From an uncultured Mycoplasmatota bacterium (lineage in GTDB: Bacteria; Bacillota_I; Bacilli_A; RF39; UBA660), in contig CAMSCJ010000004.1 of NCBI GenBank assembly GCA_947056845.1, positions 42,891-106,890 of the forward strand: a stretch of DNA of 64,000 bases. Direction: 5' to 3'. The notes beneath the pieces are model-generated. The model saw only the letters and a list, made by a program, of their open reading frames with translations. It made no database searches and was not told the origin of the DNA. The position numbers and the translations under genes are program-made. Position 1 is the first letter of the stretch, and the number at the start of each line of letters is the position of its first letter. Shown one piece after another: positions 17,501 to 26,076 of this stretch.

Positions 17501-18496
17501 ATGTTTTTTAAAAATTTAAAAAAAACATTTATATTGCTACTTCTTTCATTATTTATTATACCAAATAATGTCTTAGCTTATTCAGAATATATAATGGCAG
17601 GTGGGGAAAATATCGGCATTGAATTAAACTCTAAAGGTGTTATTGTTGTTGGAACTTATAAAATTAACAATAATGATCCAGCTGTTGAAGCTAAATTACA
17701 AATAGGAGATACTATTATTTCAATTGAGAATACGGAAATAAATAGTATCCAAGAAATGGTTGATAAGATAAACACTTATAAAGATAATGATTCTATTGAA
17801 ATAAGCTATATTAGAGGAAAACAGACCAAAACAACTAATCTTACATTATATAAAGACAATAATGATGTTATTAAAACAGGTTTATATGTCAAAGATAGCA
17901 TCACAGGAGTTGGGACATTAAGTTTTATTGACCCTGAAACAAAATTATTTGGTGCCTTGGGACATGAAATAATCGAAAAAAATAGTGGGCAAATATTAGA
18001 AGTAAAAAACGGAAAAATATTTGAAACTGACGTTACTAGTATTCAAAAAAGTGAAAATGGAAATCCTGGTGAAAAAAATGCCAGATTTTATACCGATAAA
18101 GTAGATGGTAGTATTTTCGAAAATACTAAGCAAGGAATCTTTGGTAATTATACATCAAATCTACCAAATAAGAAACTTTATAAAGTGGCTAAAGTAACAG
18201 ATATAAAAAAAGGGGAAGCAAAAATTTTAACTGTTTTAAGTGATTCAACAATCAAAGAATATTCAATAAATATTATAAGAATATCAAATGAAGATCAAAA
18301 AACAAAAAACATCTTATTTGAGATAACTGATAAAGAATTATTAGAAAAAACAGGCGGTATTATTCAAGGTATGAGTGGTTCACCAATTATTCAAGGTAAT
18401 AATATAATTGGAGCTGTTACACATGTTGTAGTCGATGATCCAACCAAAGGATACGGTATATTTATTACAAATATGTTAGAAGAAGCAGAGAATTAA
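17501..18496 (+). CDS. spoIVB: SpoIVB-family serine peptidase (stage IV sporulation)
   Basis: 331 residues: an N-terminal hydrophobic export segment (about 8-25), a PDZ domain (about 35-120) and an S55 peptidase domain. The catalytic pair is visible: His155 in GALGHEI and Ser294 in GMSGSPI. In Bacillus SpoIVB is secreted from the forespore into the space between the two membranes and triggers SpoIVFB to process pro-sigma-K. A SpoIVFB homologue is encoded at 1-459. In Bacillus recN precedes and spo0A follows spoIVB; neither is here. It is shorter than the roughly 425-residue Bacillus protein, mainly at the N-terminus. AAAAAGGAGATG precedes the ATG. Confidence 0.9.
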   Translation: MFFKNLKKTFILLLLSLFIIPNNVLAYSEYIMAGGENIGIELNSKGVIVVGTYKINNNDPAVEAKLQIGDTIISIENTEINSIQEMVDKINTYKDNDSIEISYIRGKQTKTTNLTLYKDNNDVIKTGLYVKDSITGVGTLSFIDPETKLFGALGHEIIEKNSGQILEVKNGKIFETDVTSIQKSENGNPGEKNARFYTDKVDGSIFENTKQGIFGNYTSNLPNKKLYKVAKVTDIKKGEAKILTVLSDSTIKEYSINIIRISNEDQKTKNILFEITDKELLEKTGGIIQGMSGSPIIQGNNIIGAVTHVVVDDPTKGYGIFITNMLEEAEN

Positions 18497-18518
18497 GAGT
18501 GACTTTTTCACTCTTTTA
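18495..18518 (+). terminator. intrinsic terminator after spoIVB
   Basis: AAGAGTGA (18495-18502) and TCACTCTT (18508-18515) form an 8-bp stem around CTTTT, followed by T. It overlaps the stop codon. Confidence 0.85.
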
Positions 18519-18546
18519 ATATACAAAAAAACATTTTTTATCAAAG

Positions 18547-18610
18547 TTGACATGTAAATATACAACATATTTATAAAATAATAACAGAACAGTAATATTT
18601 TTGCTATAAT
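18547..18610 (+). promoter_or_regulatory. promoter region of the amidase gene
   Basis: A TTGACA (18547-18552) is followed 19 bases later by TATAAA (18572-18577). Closer to the gene, TGCTATAAT (18602-18610) is a clear extended -10 and is the better candidate for the start of transcription. Confidence 0.5.
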
Positions 18611-18631
18611 ATTATTAAAAGGAGCTAGATT

Positions 18632-19903
18632 ATGAAAAAACGAAAGAAAAATAGAAAGAAAATATTATTGTTATTTATTATTTTAATTATATTAATTGCT
18701 TTATTCTTAACATTAAAATTGTTTAAACCAAAAAAAGAATACATAATTAAAACCGATAAAGATGCTACTATTGATGAAATATATGTATATGGCAATCATT
18801 TAAATTTAAATGGTACAATAGATATCCATTTAACTAATACAAATATTAATGAAATGAATTTATTATTTTATGCTAAAGAAGAAATAAGAGTACCACTAAA
18901 TTATAAAATAACTGATGAAAATATTTATTTTGAAATATCTGATAAATTAAATAATGGTTATTTATATGATAATTTAAATATCAATAATTATAATATCTAT
19001 ATAGAAACGATTGATAATGAAAAAACAGAATATTACAATTTAAAAAATAATACCAAATATGACACTACTGAATATTATTCTATTCGAAAAAACAACGAAT
19101 TAAAGAAATTGTTACTTTCCAATAAAAATTCAACTATTCATCTAGATGTAAAAAAAGTAACAGATAATAATGTTTATGATATCGTAATTGACCCTGGTCA
19201 TGGTGGTATTGATCCTGGGGCTAGTGGTAATGGTTATAGTGAAACTGATTTTACTTATTTAATTAGCTCGAAAGTTAAAGAAAAACTTGAGAGTCATGGT
19301 CTAAAAGTAAAATTAACACGCGGAGATTTATCTGATAGTGAACGTTTACCAAATTATGGCGATAATGGAAGAGTTAACATAGCAAATGAAACCAAGGCAA
19401 AATATTTATTAGCCATCCATCTTAATAGTAATGAATATGGTGATAATGGTTTAGAAGTATATACCGCCTATAATGTTGATTATACTTTTGCTTCAAATAT
19501 AGCAAAATCAATAACAAATCAAACTGGGACCAATTATTCTACTAATAGAGCATTTAAAAAACAAGATGGCGTTTATACGAGAACACTTCAAGATATTGAT
19601 TTAAAAGAAAATTATGAAACAGCGCTTGCTAATGGTTATAAACCTTATGATGTATCAAATGAAACTACTTATTATTTTATTATTCGTGAGACAGGTGGAT
19701 ATATGAGTGGTGCATATAAAGATTCTAGAGATGGTGCTCCATATAATCATTATGTTAATTCTAATGTTGGCATGGAAAGTTATTTATTAGAATTAGGATA
19801 CTTAACTAGTAAAAAGGATGTTAACAACTTAAAAAATAATTTGGACGCTTATGTTGATGGTATTGTTGACGCAATGCTAGAAGAATTAAAAAGTGAAGAG
19901 TAA
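18632..19903 (+). CDS. N-acetylmuramoyl-L-alanine amidase, membrane anchored
   Basis: 423 residues. A basic start and one membrane helix (about 11-30) anchor an extracellular part. Residues about 30-180 form an unassigned domain; the C-terminal amidase_3 domain starts at VIDPGHGGIDPGA. Zinc ligands are the His of PGHGG, the Glu of GYSETD and the His of LAIHLNS; the catalytic Glu is in LLELGYLTS. It cuts the bond between muramic acid and the stem peptide of the cell wall. Amidases of this family serve cell separation, spore cortex work or mother-cell lysis; its place after spoIVB hints at, but does not prove, a sporulation role. Confidence 0.92.
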   Translation: MKKRKKNRKKILLLFIILIILIALFLTLKLFKPKKEYIIKTDKDATIDEIYVYGNHLNLNGTIDIHLTNTNINEMNLLFYAKEEIRVPLNYKITDENIYFEISDKLNNGYLYDNLNINNYNIYIETIDNEKTEYYNLKNNTKYDTTEYYSIRKNNELKKLLLSNKNSTIHLDVKKVTDNNVYDIVIDPGHGGIDPGASGNGYSETDFTYLISSKVKEKLESHGLKVKLTRGDLSDSERLPNYGDNGRVNIANETKAKYLLAIHLNSNEYGDNGLEVYTAYNVDYTFASNIAKSITNQTGTNYSTNRAFKKQDGVYTRTLQDIDLKENYETALANGYKPYDVSNETTYYFIIRETGGYMSGAYKDSRDGAPYNHYVNSNVGMESYLLELGYLTSKKDVNNLKNNLDAYVDGIVDAMLEELKSEE

Positions 19904-19928
19904 TTAATATTAACTTATAATTTAATTA

Positions 19929-19960
19929 AAAAAAACAACAATTAAACAATATTGCTGTTC
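19929..19960 (-). terminator. probable terminator for the gene at 19971
   Basis: Read on the - strand, AACAGCAAT pairs with ATTGTTGTT (one mismatch) and is followed by a run of T (the AAAAAAAA at 19928-19935 on the + strand). It lies between convergent genes. Confidence 0.5.
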
Positions 19961-19970
19961 TAATTAATAA

Positions 19971-20210
19971 TTATCTTCCACGTCCTGCTCGAACTTCTTT
20001 TGTAACTGTATTAACCTTTTTATCATTAAAAGCACTTAAAAGTAATCCTACATAAGAATTCAATTCACTATATTGCCCATCCTCACAAGATTTCATAAAT
20101 ACATCTAGCAATTCTTTTTGAATATTGCTTAATTCTACTGAAGTTTTAGCACCCTCTATTTTTTGTAAGTATTTTTCATAAAATTCCTGTCCATTCATAA
20201 TTAATCCCAT
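19971..20210 (-). CDS. uncharacterised 79-residue protein
   Basis: A short soluble helical protein ending in the basic RAGRGR. I do not recognise a family. An ATG four codons in (20198), with GGGAT upstream, may be the true start. It has a strong promoter of its own (TTGACA, 17 bases, TACTAT) and is divergent from the gene at 20457. The two strong back-to-back promoters suggest a paired unit, although the function is unknown. Confidence 0.7.
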   Translation of the reverse strand: MGLIMNGQEFYEKYLQKIEGAKTSVELSNIQKELLDVFMKSCEDGQYSELNSYVGLLLSAFNDKKVNTVTKEVRAGRGR

Positions 20211-20225
20211 TTTAAAAATTTATAT

Positions 20226-20254
20226 ATAGTAACATAACTTAATATATCTGTCAA
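20226..20254 (-). promoter_or_regulatory. promoter for the gene at 19971
   Basis: On the - strand TTGACA (20254-20249) and TACTAT (20231-20226) are 17 bases apart, with an extended TG. Transcription would begin about 10 bases before the first ATG. Confidence 0.75.
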
Positions 20255-20403
20255 TTATTAAAAAATTCAAACATTTTACTTTTAATAATTTAGCATTATT
20301 TCTAGAAAGAGGTAGTGATGTAAAAAATATTATTCCCCTTATTCCATCATTCAACCCTAATCATATATTAATAGAGTATAATCTAAATATATTTTTTTAT
20401 TAT

Positions 20404-20432
20404 TTGACAATTGATAATTAAATATATATAAT
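20404..20432 (+). promoter_or_regulatory. consensus promoter for the gene at 20457
   Basis: TTGACA (20404-20409), exactly 17 bases, TATAAT (20427-20432): a perfect sigma-A consensus, followed by AAGAAAGAGGG before the ATG. Confidence 0.85.
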
Positions 20433-20456
20433 ATTACCTTAAGAAAGAGGGATTTT

Positions 20457-20858
20457 ATGAAAAAAGAAAAGGGAAGTATAAATATCACTATTAATAGTAA
20501 GGATGAAACAAAAAGTCAAATTGTTTATAATAATATTATTACTAATATGGATAAAATGGCATTGTCAAAAGATGAACAATTAGATTACCTAAAATCTCGT
20601 GTTACAGAATTAGAACAGGAACATAAAAATAAATTACAAATAATTTTATTAACAGTTATCTTTTCTATTATATTAGCATTAGGATTATTCTTAATAATTC
20701 AAGAATTTTATACTCTAGGAGTTATTATAACTTTTACAATATTTTTCACTTCTATTATAACTATTTATAGATTATCCAAAAACTTTAAAAATAATTTAGA
20801 CGATAAATATGAGGAAATAGAAACTATCAGAAAACTAATCAATTCAAAACTAAAATAA
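20457..20858 (+). CDS. uncharacterised membrane protein with coiled coil
   Basis: 133 residues. A polar N-terminal part with a short coiled-coil stretch (about 38-60, LSKDEQLDYLKSRVTELEQE), two hydrophobic helices (about 62-105) and a charged helical tail. I do not recognise a family. The topology suggests both ends in the cytoplasm. A consensus promoter drives it and a strong two-way terminator follows, so it is a single-gene unit. Confidence 0.78.
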   Translation: MKKEKGSINITINSKDETKSQIVYNNIITNMDKMALSKDEQLDYLKSRVTELEQEHKNKLQIILLTVIFSIILALGLFLIIQEFYTLGVIITFTIFFTSIITIYRLSKNFKNNLDDKYEEIETIRKLINSKLK

Positions 20859-20886
20859 AAAGGGCATAATTTTATGTCCTTTTCTT
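20857..20886. terminator. two-way terminator between the gene at 20457 and the small gene at 20885
   Basis: AAAAGGGCATAA (from 20857) pairs with TTATGTCCTTTT (20872-20883) with one G-T pair; T-rich tails are present on both strands. Its working in both directions supports a real gene on the - strand at 20885-20971. Confidence 0.8.
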
Positions 20887-20971
20887 ATATAAAAATAAGT
20901 GATGATACAAACATTGCTACGACAGCTATCAGCATAAAAATTACCATAACTTTTTTTAATTTTTCATTCAT
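20885..20971 (-). CDS. 28-residue single-helix membrane peptide
   Basis: A very short reading frame starts with ATG at 20971, nine bases after GAGGTG, and codes for a basic start (MNEKLKKVM) and one hydrophobic helix (VIFMLIAVVAMFVSS). The shape (two or three Lys, then a single helix with paired Ser) recalls the tiny Prli42/DUF4044-type membrane proteins of Firmicutes. Support: a good ribosome binding site, TATAAT upstream on the same strand and a two-way terminator at its end. The family link is a guess. Confidence 0.55.
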   Translation of the reverse strand: MNEKLKKVMVIFMLIAVVAMFVSSLIFI

Positions 20972-21058
20972 GATAACACCTCAAATAAAATTATACTATA
21001 AAATATACTTTTTTGGAATATTTATAAAAGTTTTTAATATTATTTTATAGGTGAGAAT

Positions 21059-21694
21059 ATGAAAAAAATATTGGACAAGATTAAAAATAATATTAGTACT
21101 AACAAAAACATGCTAATTTTTCTAAGCATTGTTGGAATTATTGGAATCATTATTGGAACTATTTTAAATATTGCTCTCAACTCTGAAGATAGCAAATTAG
21201 TTAATAATTTTTTAAACGATTTCATCTATAATATTCAAAATAATACACTAGATTATAAAAGTAGTTTTATAAACTCTCTATTATCAAACTTATTATATAT
21301 CATCTTTATATGGTTGCTTGGTATTTCCGTTATTGGGATTCCAATAACTATATTTATCTTCTTTTCAAAAACTTTTGTAATTGGTTTTTCTGTTGCAAGT
21401 ATAATTGCCAATTATAAGCTAAAAGGTTGTCTATTAGCACTTACTTATATATTCCCTCATATGATTATTAATATTTTTATATATATTATTTTGACAATGT
21501 ATTCGCTATCATTATCTTTAAAAATATTTCAAACTATTATAAAAAAACAAACATTAGATTTTAAATTCATAATGCATAAATATTTAAAAATACTATTAAT
21601 TTCAATTGTAGTAATTATTATAACATCTGCTATTGAGGTATTTTTAACTCCAAATTTAATGAAATTTGCTATTTCAATATTGACATTTAAATAA
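21059..21694 (+). CDS. spoIIM: stage II sporulation protein M
   Basis: 211 residues with about five membrane helices. The central IWLLGISVIGIPITIFIFF followed by KTFVIGFSVA matches the SpoIIM core. With SpoIID and SpoIIP it forms the machine that thins septal peptidoglycan during engulfment; SpoIIM is the membrane scaffold. GGTGA lies seven bases before the ATG. In Bacillus spoIIM is near xerD and deoB; here those genes are 9 kb away, a loose remnant of that order. Confidence 0.88.
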   Translation: MKKILDKIKNNISTNKNMLIFLSIVGIIGIIIGTILNIALNSEDSKLVNNFLNDFIYNIQNNTLDYKSSFINSLLSNLLYIIFIWLLGISVIGIPITIFIFFSKTFVIGFSVASIIANYKLKGCLLALTYIFPHMIINIFIYIILTMYSLSLSLKIFQTIIKKQTLDFKFIMHKYLKILLISIVVIIITSAIEVFLTPNLMKFAISILTFK

Positions 21695-21735
21695 TCATAG
21701 TATAAAATAATAAACCAAAAGGAGAAGAATTAAAT

Positions 21736-22467
21736 ATGTTAAGTAAAGACGAATTAATAAAATATAGAAAAGAACTTAGTAAAAAAATAGCAAATAATCA
21801 AGGTAAAGAAAAAATTATCATACCTAAGGAAATTATCAATCAAGTGCTTTTTGAGAATGATCCTTGTAATGAACAATATAAAATATTTTATGATTGCGAA
21901 ATAGATTTCCGAGGGCAGATAATAGTAGATACTGTTGATTTAACTGATGCTTGTTTAGATTATGTTAATATAAGCTATATTAATGATTTCTCTAATAGTA
22001 AGGGTGTAAAAATTAATCCTCAAAAAATGCAGAATAAATACTTAGATTATCGAAAGTTTAAAAATGTAAAATTTATAGGTCCATTTGATGGTTGTTGCAT
22101 AAATCAATCATCATTTAATGGTAGTGAAGGGGCTAAAATCGATTTTAAAACCATTCAACTAGATTATTTCGGACATAATACAGCTTTTGCTGATGCATGG
22201 ATAATCGGTCCATTCGATGATGTAGACACATTTTCACCAAGTTTTGATGGAATAGTTATAACCACTACTGATTTAAGAAATTTAATAAAAAGTGGATGTT
22301 ATCCTTTTTTAGAAAACATTAGATTAATAGATGAAGACGGAAAATTTGAAAATTATGAAACTTCAGAATTTTATACACCAGAAGGAATTATTAAAACAAA
22401 AAAAATAAAAAAATTTAACGATAACACTTTAGAATGGAATCTAGTTTTTCATAATCGTTTTAAATAA
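21736..22467 (+). CDS. uncharacterised 243-residue protein
   Basis: A soluble protein without signal peptide. The middle (about 60-165) has short repeated blocks ending in F or L, such as DLTDACLDYVNI, two GPFDG/GPFDD motifs and FNGSEGAKI, which may be a degenerate pentapeptide-repeat-like beta helix. I cannot assign a family. AAAGGAGAAG precedes the ATG and a terminator overlaps its stop. Confidence 0.75.
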   Translation: MLSKDELIKYRKELSKKIANNQGKEKIIIPKEIINQVLFENDPCNEQYKIFYDCEIDFRGQIIVDTVDLTDACLDYVNISYINDFSNSKGVKINPQKMQNKYLDYRKFKNVKFIGPFDGCCINQSSFNGSEGAKIDFKTIQLDYFGHNTAFADAWIIGPFDDVDTFSPSFDGIVITTTDLRNLIKSGCYPFLENIRLIDEDGKFENYETSEFYTPEGIIKTKKIKKFNDNTLEWNLVFHNRFK

Positions 22468-22479
22468 ACGATTTTTTTG
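22454..22479 (+). terminator. intrinsic terminator after the gene at 21736
   Basis: ATCGTTT (22454-22460) pairs with AAACGAT (22466-22472) around TAAAT, followed by a run of T. Confidence 0.85.
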
Positions 22480-22496
22480 TTTAGACTTAATAAATA

Positions 22497-22505
22497 TGGT
22501 ATAAT
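22497..22505 (+). promoter_or_regulatory. extended -10 promoter of mnmA
   Basis: TGGTATAAT just before mnmA, a form that recurs in this window. The -35 is poor (TTGTTT at 17 bases). Confidence 0.55.
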
Positions 22506-22528
22506 AATCTTTAGTTAGGAATGATAGT

Positions 22529-23635
22529 ATGAAAACAGTAGTTGTTGGAATGAGTGGGGGAGTAGATAGTAGTGTAGCTGCTATCAAGTTACTTGAAGAA
22601 GGTTATAATGTTATTGGTTTATTTATGCGTAATTGGGATAGTATGGTCAATAATGATATTTTAGGTAATCCAACATTAAATAATAATATCTGCCCTCAAG
22701 AACAGGATTATAATGATGCTTTAGCTGTATGTCAAAAACTAAATATTCCATTGCATAGAATCGACTTTGTTAAAGAATACTGGGATTATGTATTTACTTA
22801 TTTTTTAGATGAATTAAAAAAAGGAAGAACTCCAAATCCCGATATAATGTGTAATAAATATATAAAATTTGATGCTTTTGTTAAAGAAGCGAAGAAATTA
22901 GGGGCTGACTATATAGCAACAGGACATTATGCAAGAGTAAAAAATGGGAAACTATACAGAGGCTTAGATAATAACAAAGATCAATCATATTTTTTATCAC
23001 AAATATCTAATAAACAACTAGAAAATGTCTTATTTCCTATTGGTGAAATGCAAAAATCACAGGTTAGAAAAATAGCGGAAGAACACGATTTAATAACCGC
23101 CCATAAAAAAGATTCAACTGGTATTTGTTTTATAGGTGAAAGAAATTTTAAAGATTTTTTAAAAAATTATTTACCTAATACACCAGGCAACATTGTAAAT
23201 ATTGAAACAAATGAAATAATTGGCAGTCATATTGGACTAATGTATTATACAATTGGTCAAAGAAAGGGTTTAGATTTAGGTGGAAATAGTGATAAGTTAT
23301 TTGTCGTTGGGAAAAATATTAATGAAAATATTTTATATGTTGCTTTAAACGAAAAAAATGATTACTTAATTAGCACCGAAGCTATTATCGAGCAAATTAA
23401 TTGGATAAGTGATTATAAGCCTGAAGAATGTACAGCTAAATTTCGTTATCGTCAAATTGATAATGAAGTAAAATTAGAGTACTTAAATGATGAAACCGTT
23501 ATTGTAAAATATCCTCAAGGAATTAAATCAGTTACACCTGGACAAGCTTGCGTCTTTTATCATGAAGAAGAATGTTTAGGCGGAGGAATTATTAAAGAAG
23601 TTAGAAAAAATGGTGAAAAGCTTTGGTATTTATAA
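22529..23635 (+). CDS. mnmA: tRNA-specific 2-thiouridylase MnmA
   Basis: 368 residues. The PP-loop GMSGGVDSSVAA is at the N-terminus, the first catalytic Cys is in NPDIMCNKYIKF and the second in STGICFIGER. It puts sulfur on the wobble uridine of Lys, Glu and Gln tRNAs. C-terminal beta domains are complete, ending GGGIIKEV. AGGAATGAT is a modest ribosome binding site. It stands alone after an extended -10 promoter. Confidence 0.97.
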   Translation: MKTVVVGMSGGVDSSVAAIKLLEEGYNVIGLFMRNWDSMVNNDILGNPTLNNNICPQEQDYNDALAVCQKLNIPLHRIDFVKEYWDYVFTYFLDELKKGRTPNPDIMCNKYIKFDAFVKEAKKLGADYIATGHYARVKNGKLYRGLDNNKDQSYFLSQISNKQLENVLFPIGEMQKSQVRKIAEEHDLITAHKKDSTGICFIGERNFKDFLKNYLPNTPGNIVNIETNEIIGSHIGLMYYTIGQRKGLDLGGNSDKLFVVGKNINENILYVALNEKNDYLISTEAIIEQINWISDYKPEECTAKFRYRQIDNEVKLEYLNDETVIVKYPQGIKSVTPGQACVFYHEEECLGGGIIKEVRKNGEKLWYL

Positions 23636-23664
23636 TCAAACCTTACTATACTAATGCTTTACAC

Positions 23665-23692
23665 TTGACAATTGACATATAAATGGTAAAAT
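23665..23692 (+). promoter_or_regulatory. promoter of the XRE-type gene
   Basis: TTGACA (23665-23670), 16 bases, TAAAAT (23687-23692) with an extended TGG. A second TTGACA at 23673-23678 overlaps as a direct repeat; it may be chance or an operator half. Confidence 0.7.
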
Positions 23693-23712
23693 GATAATAG
23701 GAGGATTATGAA

Positions 23713-24489
23713 ATGAGTAGATTGAATGATATATTACATGAACTTGGAATATCGAAAGTTAAATTAGCTAAAGTATTAGGCGTATCACGTCAAATGATAT
23801 ATAATTATTTGGAATTAGATGATATCAATAAATGGCCTAAAGATAAAAAAGTTTTATTATTAAATTTATTAGGAGTAAAATCAGCTGAAGATGTTGATAA
23901 TATAAAAGTAGACACTGATTATATTTTAAGTGTTGAAACACGCCTAAATAGTTTATTTGATAATTCACAAAAAACAGAATTTGTCGATAACAGTCTTTAT
24001 AATGGAATTGGAAAAAAGCAAAAAGAATTATTGCATAATATAGTTGAATTATTAAAGGAAAATTTAGATGATGATGACGATACTGAAGCTTATAATGCCT
24101 ACAAGTATTTATATTATTATTTACAGGCGATGGAAACATCAAAAGAATTAAAATATATTCTTGCTTATATGGCTAAAGCTACAGGGGCTATAAAACCAGA
24201 TGAATTTGTCTTTAACGAAGATGAGCAATTTATTTTTGAAAGTATTATGTTCTCAGCTATGTCGCTTTATAATAATGGTGGAGCTTCTAAAACAAAATTA
24301 GCTGAATCCCATAAGCGATTTGTAAATCAAATTGAACATAAAATGGAAGAAAAAATGAGTCGTACACTTGAATTAAATACAATTAAAGTCCAAGCTCTAA
24401 GAGAATTAGGATATAATGAAATAAACAGTCAAAATGCTGCTGAAGTTTTTGAAAAAATTGCTGAAATACAATCTAGAAAAGTAAATTAA
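23713..24489 (+). CDS. XRE-family helix-turn-helix protein
   Basis: 258 residues. The N-terminal 60 residues carry a helix-turn-helix (ISKVKLAKVLGVSRQMIYNYL). The rest is helical and acidic (a DDDDDT stretch near residue 120) with no recognised sensor domain; residues about 130-255 may bring subunits together. TAGGAGGAT precedes the ATG. A regulator role is inferred from the domain only; the doubled TTGACA in its promoter could be self-regulated. Confidence 0.82.
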   Translation: MSRLNDILHELGISKVKLAKVLGVSRQMIYNYLELDDINKWPKDKKVLLLNLLGVKSAEDVDNIKVDTDYILSVETRLNSLFDNSQKTEFVDNSLYNGIGKKQKELLHNIVELLKENLDDDDDTEAYNAYKYLYYYLQAMETSKELKYILAYMAKATGAIKPDEFVFNEDEQFIFESIMFSAMSLYNNGGASKTKLAESHKRFVNQIEHKMEEKMSRTLELNTIKVQALRELGYNEINSQNAAEVFEKIAEIQSRKVN

Positions 24490-24629
24490 AATATAAGTTT
24501 ATTATTAGTATATATAATTTTTTTCATATTATAAGTATTATAAATATATAATCTAATTAAGTTCGTATAATTTATATTATGTTAACTAATAATGATTAAT
24601 CGCTCTTTTTATTATAGAAATGAGGTATT

Positions 24630-24740
24630 ATGGAGTATATAAAAAGTATTTTACGCTCAAGTCTAGGTAAATTTATATATGCTTTTATAGCATTAATAAT
24701 AGCAACTATTTTAATCATAATTTTAGCTATTTTCGCATAA
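24630..24740 (+). CDS. 36-residue single-helix membrane peptide
   Basis: A short reading frame with GAGGT six bases before the ATG. It has an amphipathic, basic start (MEYIKSILRSSLGK) followed by one helix of Ile, Leu and Ala. No homologue is recognised. It could be a small membrane regulator or a toxin-like peptide; nothing visible decides this. A TATAAT at 24565 is upstream. It precedes the Asn-rich gene at 24790 by 49 bases. Confidence 0.5.
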   Translation: MEYIKSILRSSLGKFIYAFIALIIATILIIILAIFA

Positions 24741-24789
24741 GTTAGTATAATTATTTTATTCTTGTTAATAATATTATTGGGTGATCAAA

Positions 24790-24963
24790 ATGAAAAAAAA
24801 TAAAGCACAATCAAATGCTAATATTACTAATAAAAATAATAATCGTATTAGTAATAATGCTAACAGTAATGCTAAAAGTAACGACGTTGGATTTACTAAT
24901 GAATCTAACAATAATATTACTGATAGTAAAAGCAATAATTTTGAAAATACAGATTGTAGATAA
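24790..24963 (+). CDS. Asn-rich 57-residue protein, possibly a small spore protein
   Basis: A short, very polar protein dominated by Asn and Ser, with a basic start (MKKNKAQ) and a central GFTNESNNN. There is no hydrophobic core. GGTGAT lies six bases before the ATG and a clear terminator follows, so the gene looks real. The composition and the GFTNES motif loosely recall gamma-type small acid-soluble spore proteins, but the match is weak. A second overlapping frame of similar length has no ribosome binding site. Confidence 0.5.
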   Translation: MKKNKAQSNANITNKNNNRISNNANSNAKSNDVGFTNESNNNITDSKSNNFENTDCR

Positions 24964-24970
24964 CCCAAAG

Positions 24971-24997
24971 AAAGAGACACTTGATGTCTCTTTTATT
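24971..24997. terminator. two-way terminator between the genes at 24790 and 24993
   Basis: AAAGAGACA (24971-24979) and TGTCTCTTT (24985-24993) form a 9-bp stem with T-rich sequence beyond on both strands. Confidence 0.85.
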
Positions 24998-25250
24998 TAG
25001 ATAATTTATACTGTTCTAAAGCTATTGCTAACTGATCAGGGCAAGATGTATTTTTATTTCCACATTTAATATTTCTTAAACTATCTATAACATCATTAAT
25101 GTTTCTATCCATACATAATTTAGAAATTCCTTGAGAATTGCCACTACACCCACCTACAATTTCAATTTTTTTAATAATATCATTATCAATTACAAATAAC
25201 ATTTCTCTTGCACATACACCTTTAGGATTATATTTAAAAACTCTTTCCAT
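24993..25250 (-). CDS. TSCPD domain protein (TIGR03905-like)
   Basis: 85 residues with four cysteines in the family pattern: GVCARE, GGCSGNSQG, KLCMD and the diagnostic NTSCPDQLA near the C-terminus. The TSCPD domain is also found at the end of B12-dependent ribonucleotide reductases; the free-standing form is of unknown function and may bind metal. ATG at 25250 has GGTGA at a good distance; a GTG at 25259 would add three residues. It is followed upstream by a ZIP transporter gene on the same strand, 19 bases away. Confidence 0.88.
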   Translation of the reverse strand: MERVFKYNPKGVCAREMLFVIDNDIIKKIEIVGGCSGNSQGISKLCMDRNINDVIDSLRNIKCGNKNTSCPDQLAIALEQYKLSK

Positions 25251-25269
25251 ATCACTCACCTACTCTATT

Positions 25270-26031
25270 TTAATTAAAAAGAAAGTGATTTGTCAACATA
25301 AAGACAATACCAATTAAAAATAAAATTATTGTCATCCTTTTATTATTGTATTTTAAGGAAGTAGGTAAAAGTTCATAGATAGCTATATGTAGCATTATTC
25401 CAGCAATAATAGCAAATAACAACCCCATAATAGTATCATTTATAAAGGGTTTCAAAAATAAATAAGTAATGATTGCTCCAAATAATTCTGATAGACCTGA
25501 TAATGCTGTATATAAAATGGCTTTTATTTTACTATTGGTAGCATAATAAATAGGAACTGAAATACTAATTCCTTCTGGAATATTATGTAACGCGATTGCA
25601 ATTGTAAGTGATATACCTAATGAGATATTAGCATTACTAGCCATGAATGTTGCCATCCCCTCAGGAATATTATGCAATATTATTGCTATCATAGAAAATA
25701 TTCCTACCCTATATAGTTTATTATCCTTGCCAAATTTATTATCTGGTAAATATTTATCAATTAAAAACGACAAAATTAATCCAATATTAATACCAACTAA
25801 CAATAATATAATAGAAAAAAAGATTACATATTTATTGCTAAATAAATTAAGCGATTCTGGGATTAAATCAGTAAATGAAACTGTTATCATAACTGCAGCT
25901 GCAAAACTTAAAGACGCACAAATAATTTTATTTTTATCATAATTTTTAATAAAAATAAATATACTCCCTATCAGGGTTGATAAACCTGCAATTGTTGTTA
26001 ATAAAAAAGCATATAAAGTAGCTTTGTCCAT
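25270..26031 (-). CDS. ZIP-family divalent metal transporter
   Basis: 253 residues, about eight membrane helices. Two HNIPEG motifs (about residues 115 and 143) are the metal-binding core of ZIP/ZupT proteins, which import zinc and sometimes iron or manganese. The polar loop between helices 3 and 4 (DKYLPDNKFGKDN) lacks the long His stretch of some relatives. GGTGATGAT precedes the ATG. It is probably co-transcribed with the TSCPD gene downstream. Confidence 0.92.
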   Translation of the reverse strand: MDKATLYAFLLTTIAGLSTLIGSIFIFIKNYDKNKIICASLSFAAAVMITVSFTDLIPESLNLFSNKYVIFFSIILLLVGINIGLILSFLIDKYLPDNKFGKDNKLYRVGIFSMIAIILHNIPEGMATFMASNANISLGISLTIAIALHNIPEGISISVPIYYATNSKIKAILYTALSGLSELFGAIITYLFLKPFINDTIMGLLFAIIAGIMLHIAIYELLPTSLKYNNKRMTIILFLIGIVFMLTNHFLFN

Positions 26032-26076
26032 ATCATCACCACTAAATTATATGAAACACTACCTCAATATTTACTT

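Noticed and set aside
24815..25000. Second frame over the Asn-rich gene at 24790
   Set aside because: No ribosome binding site; it is the hydrophobic shadow that an Asn-rich, AT-rich gene gives in the next frame.
25643..25942. Reading frame opposite the ZIP transporter gene
   Set aside because: The - strand frame has HNIPEG motifs and a ribosome binding site; the + strand frame has neither.
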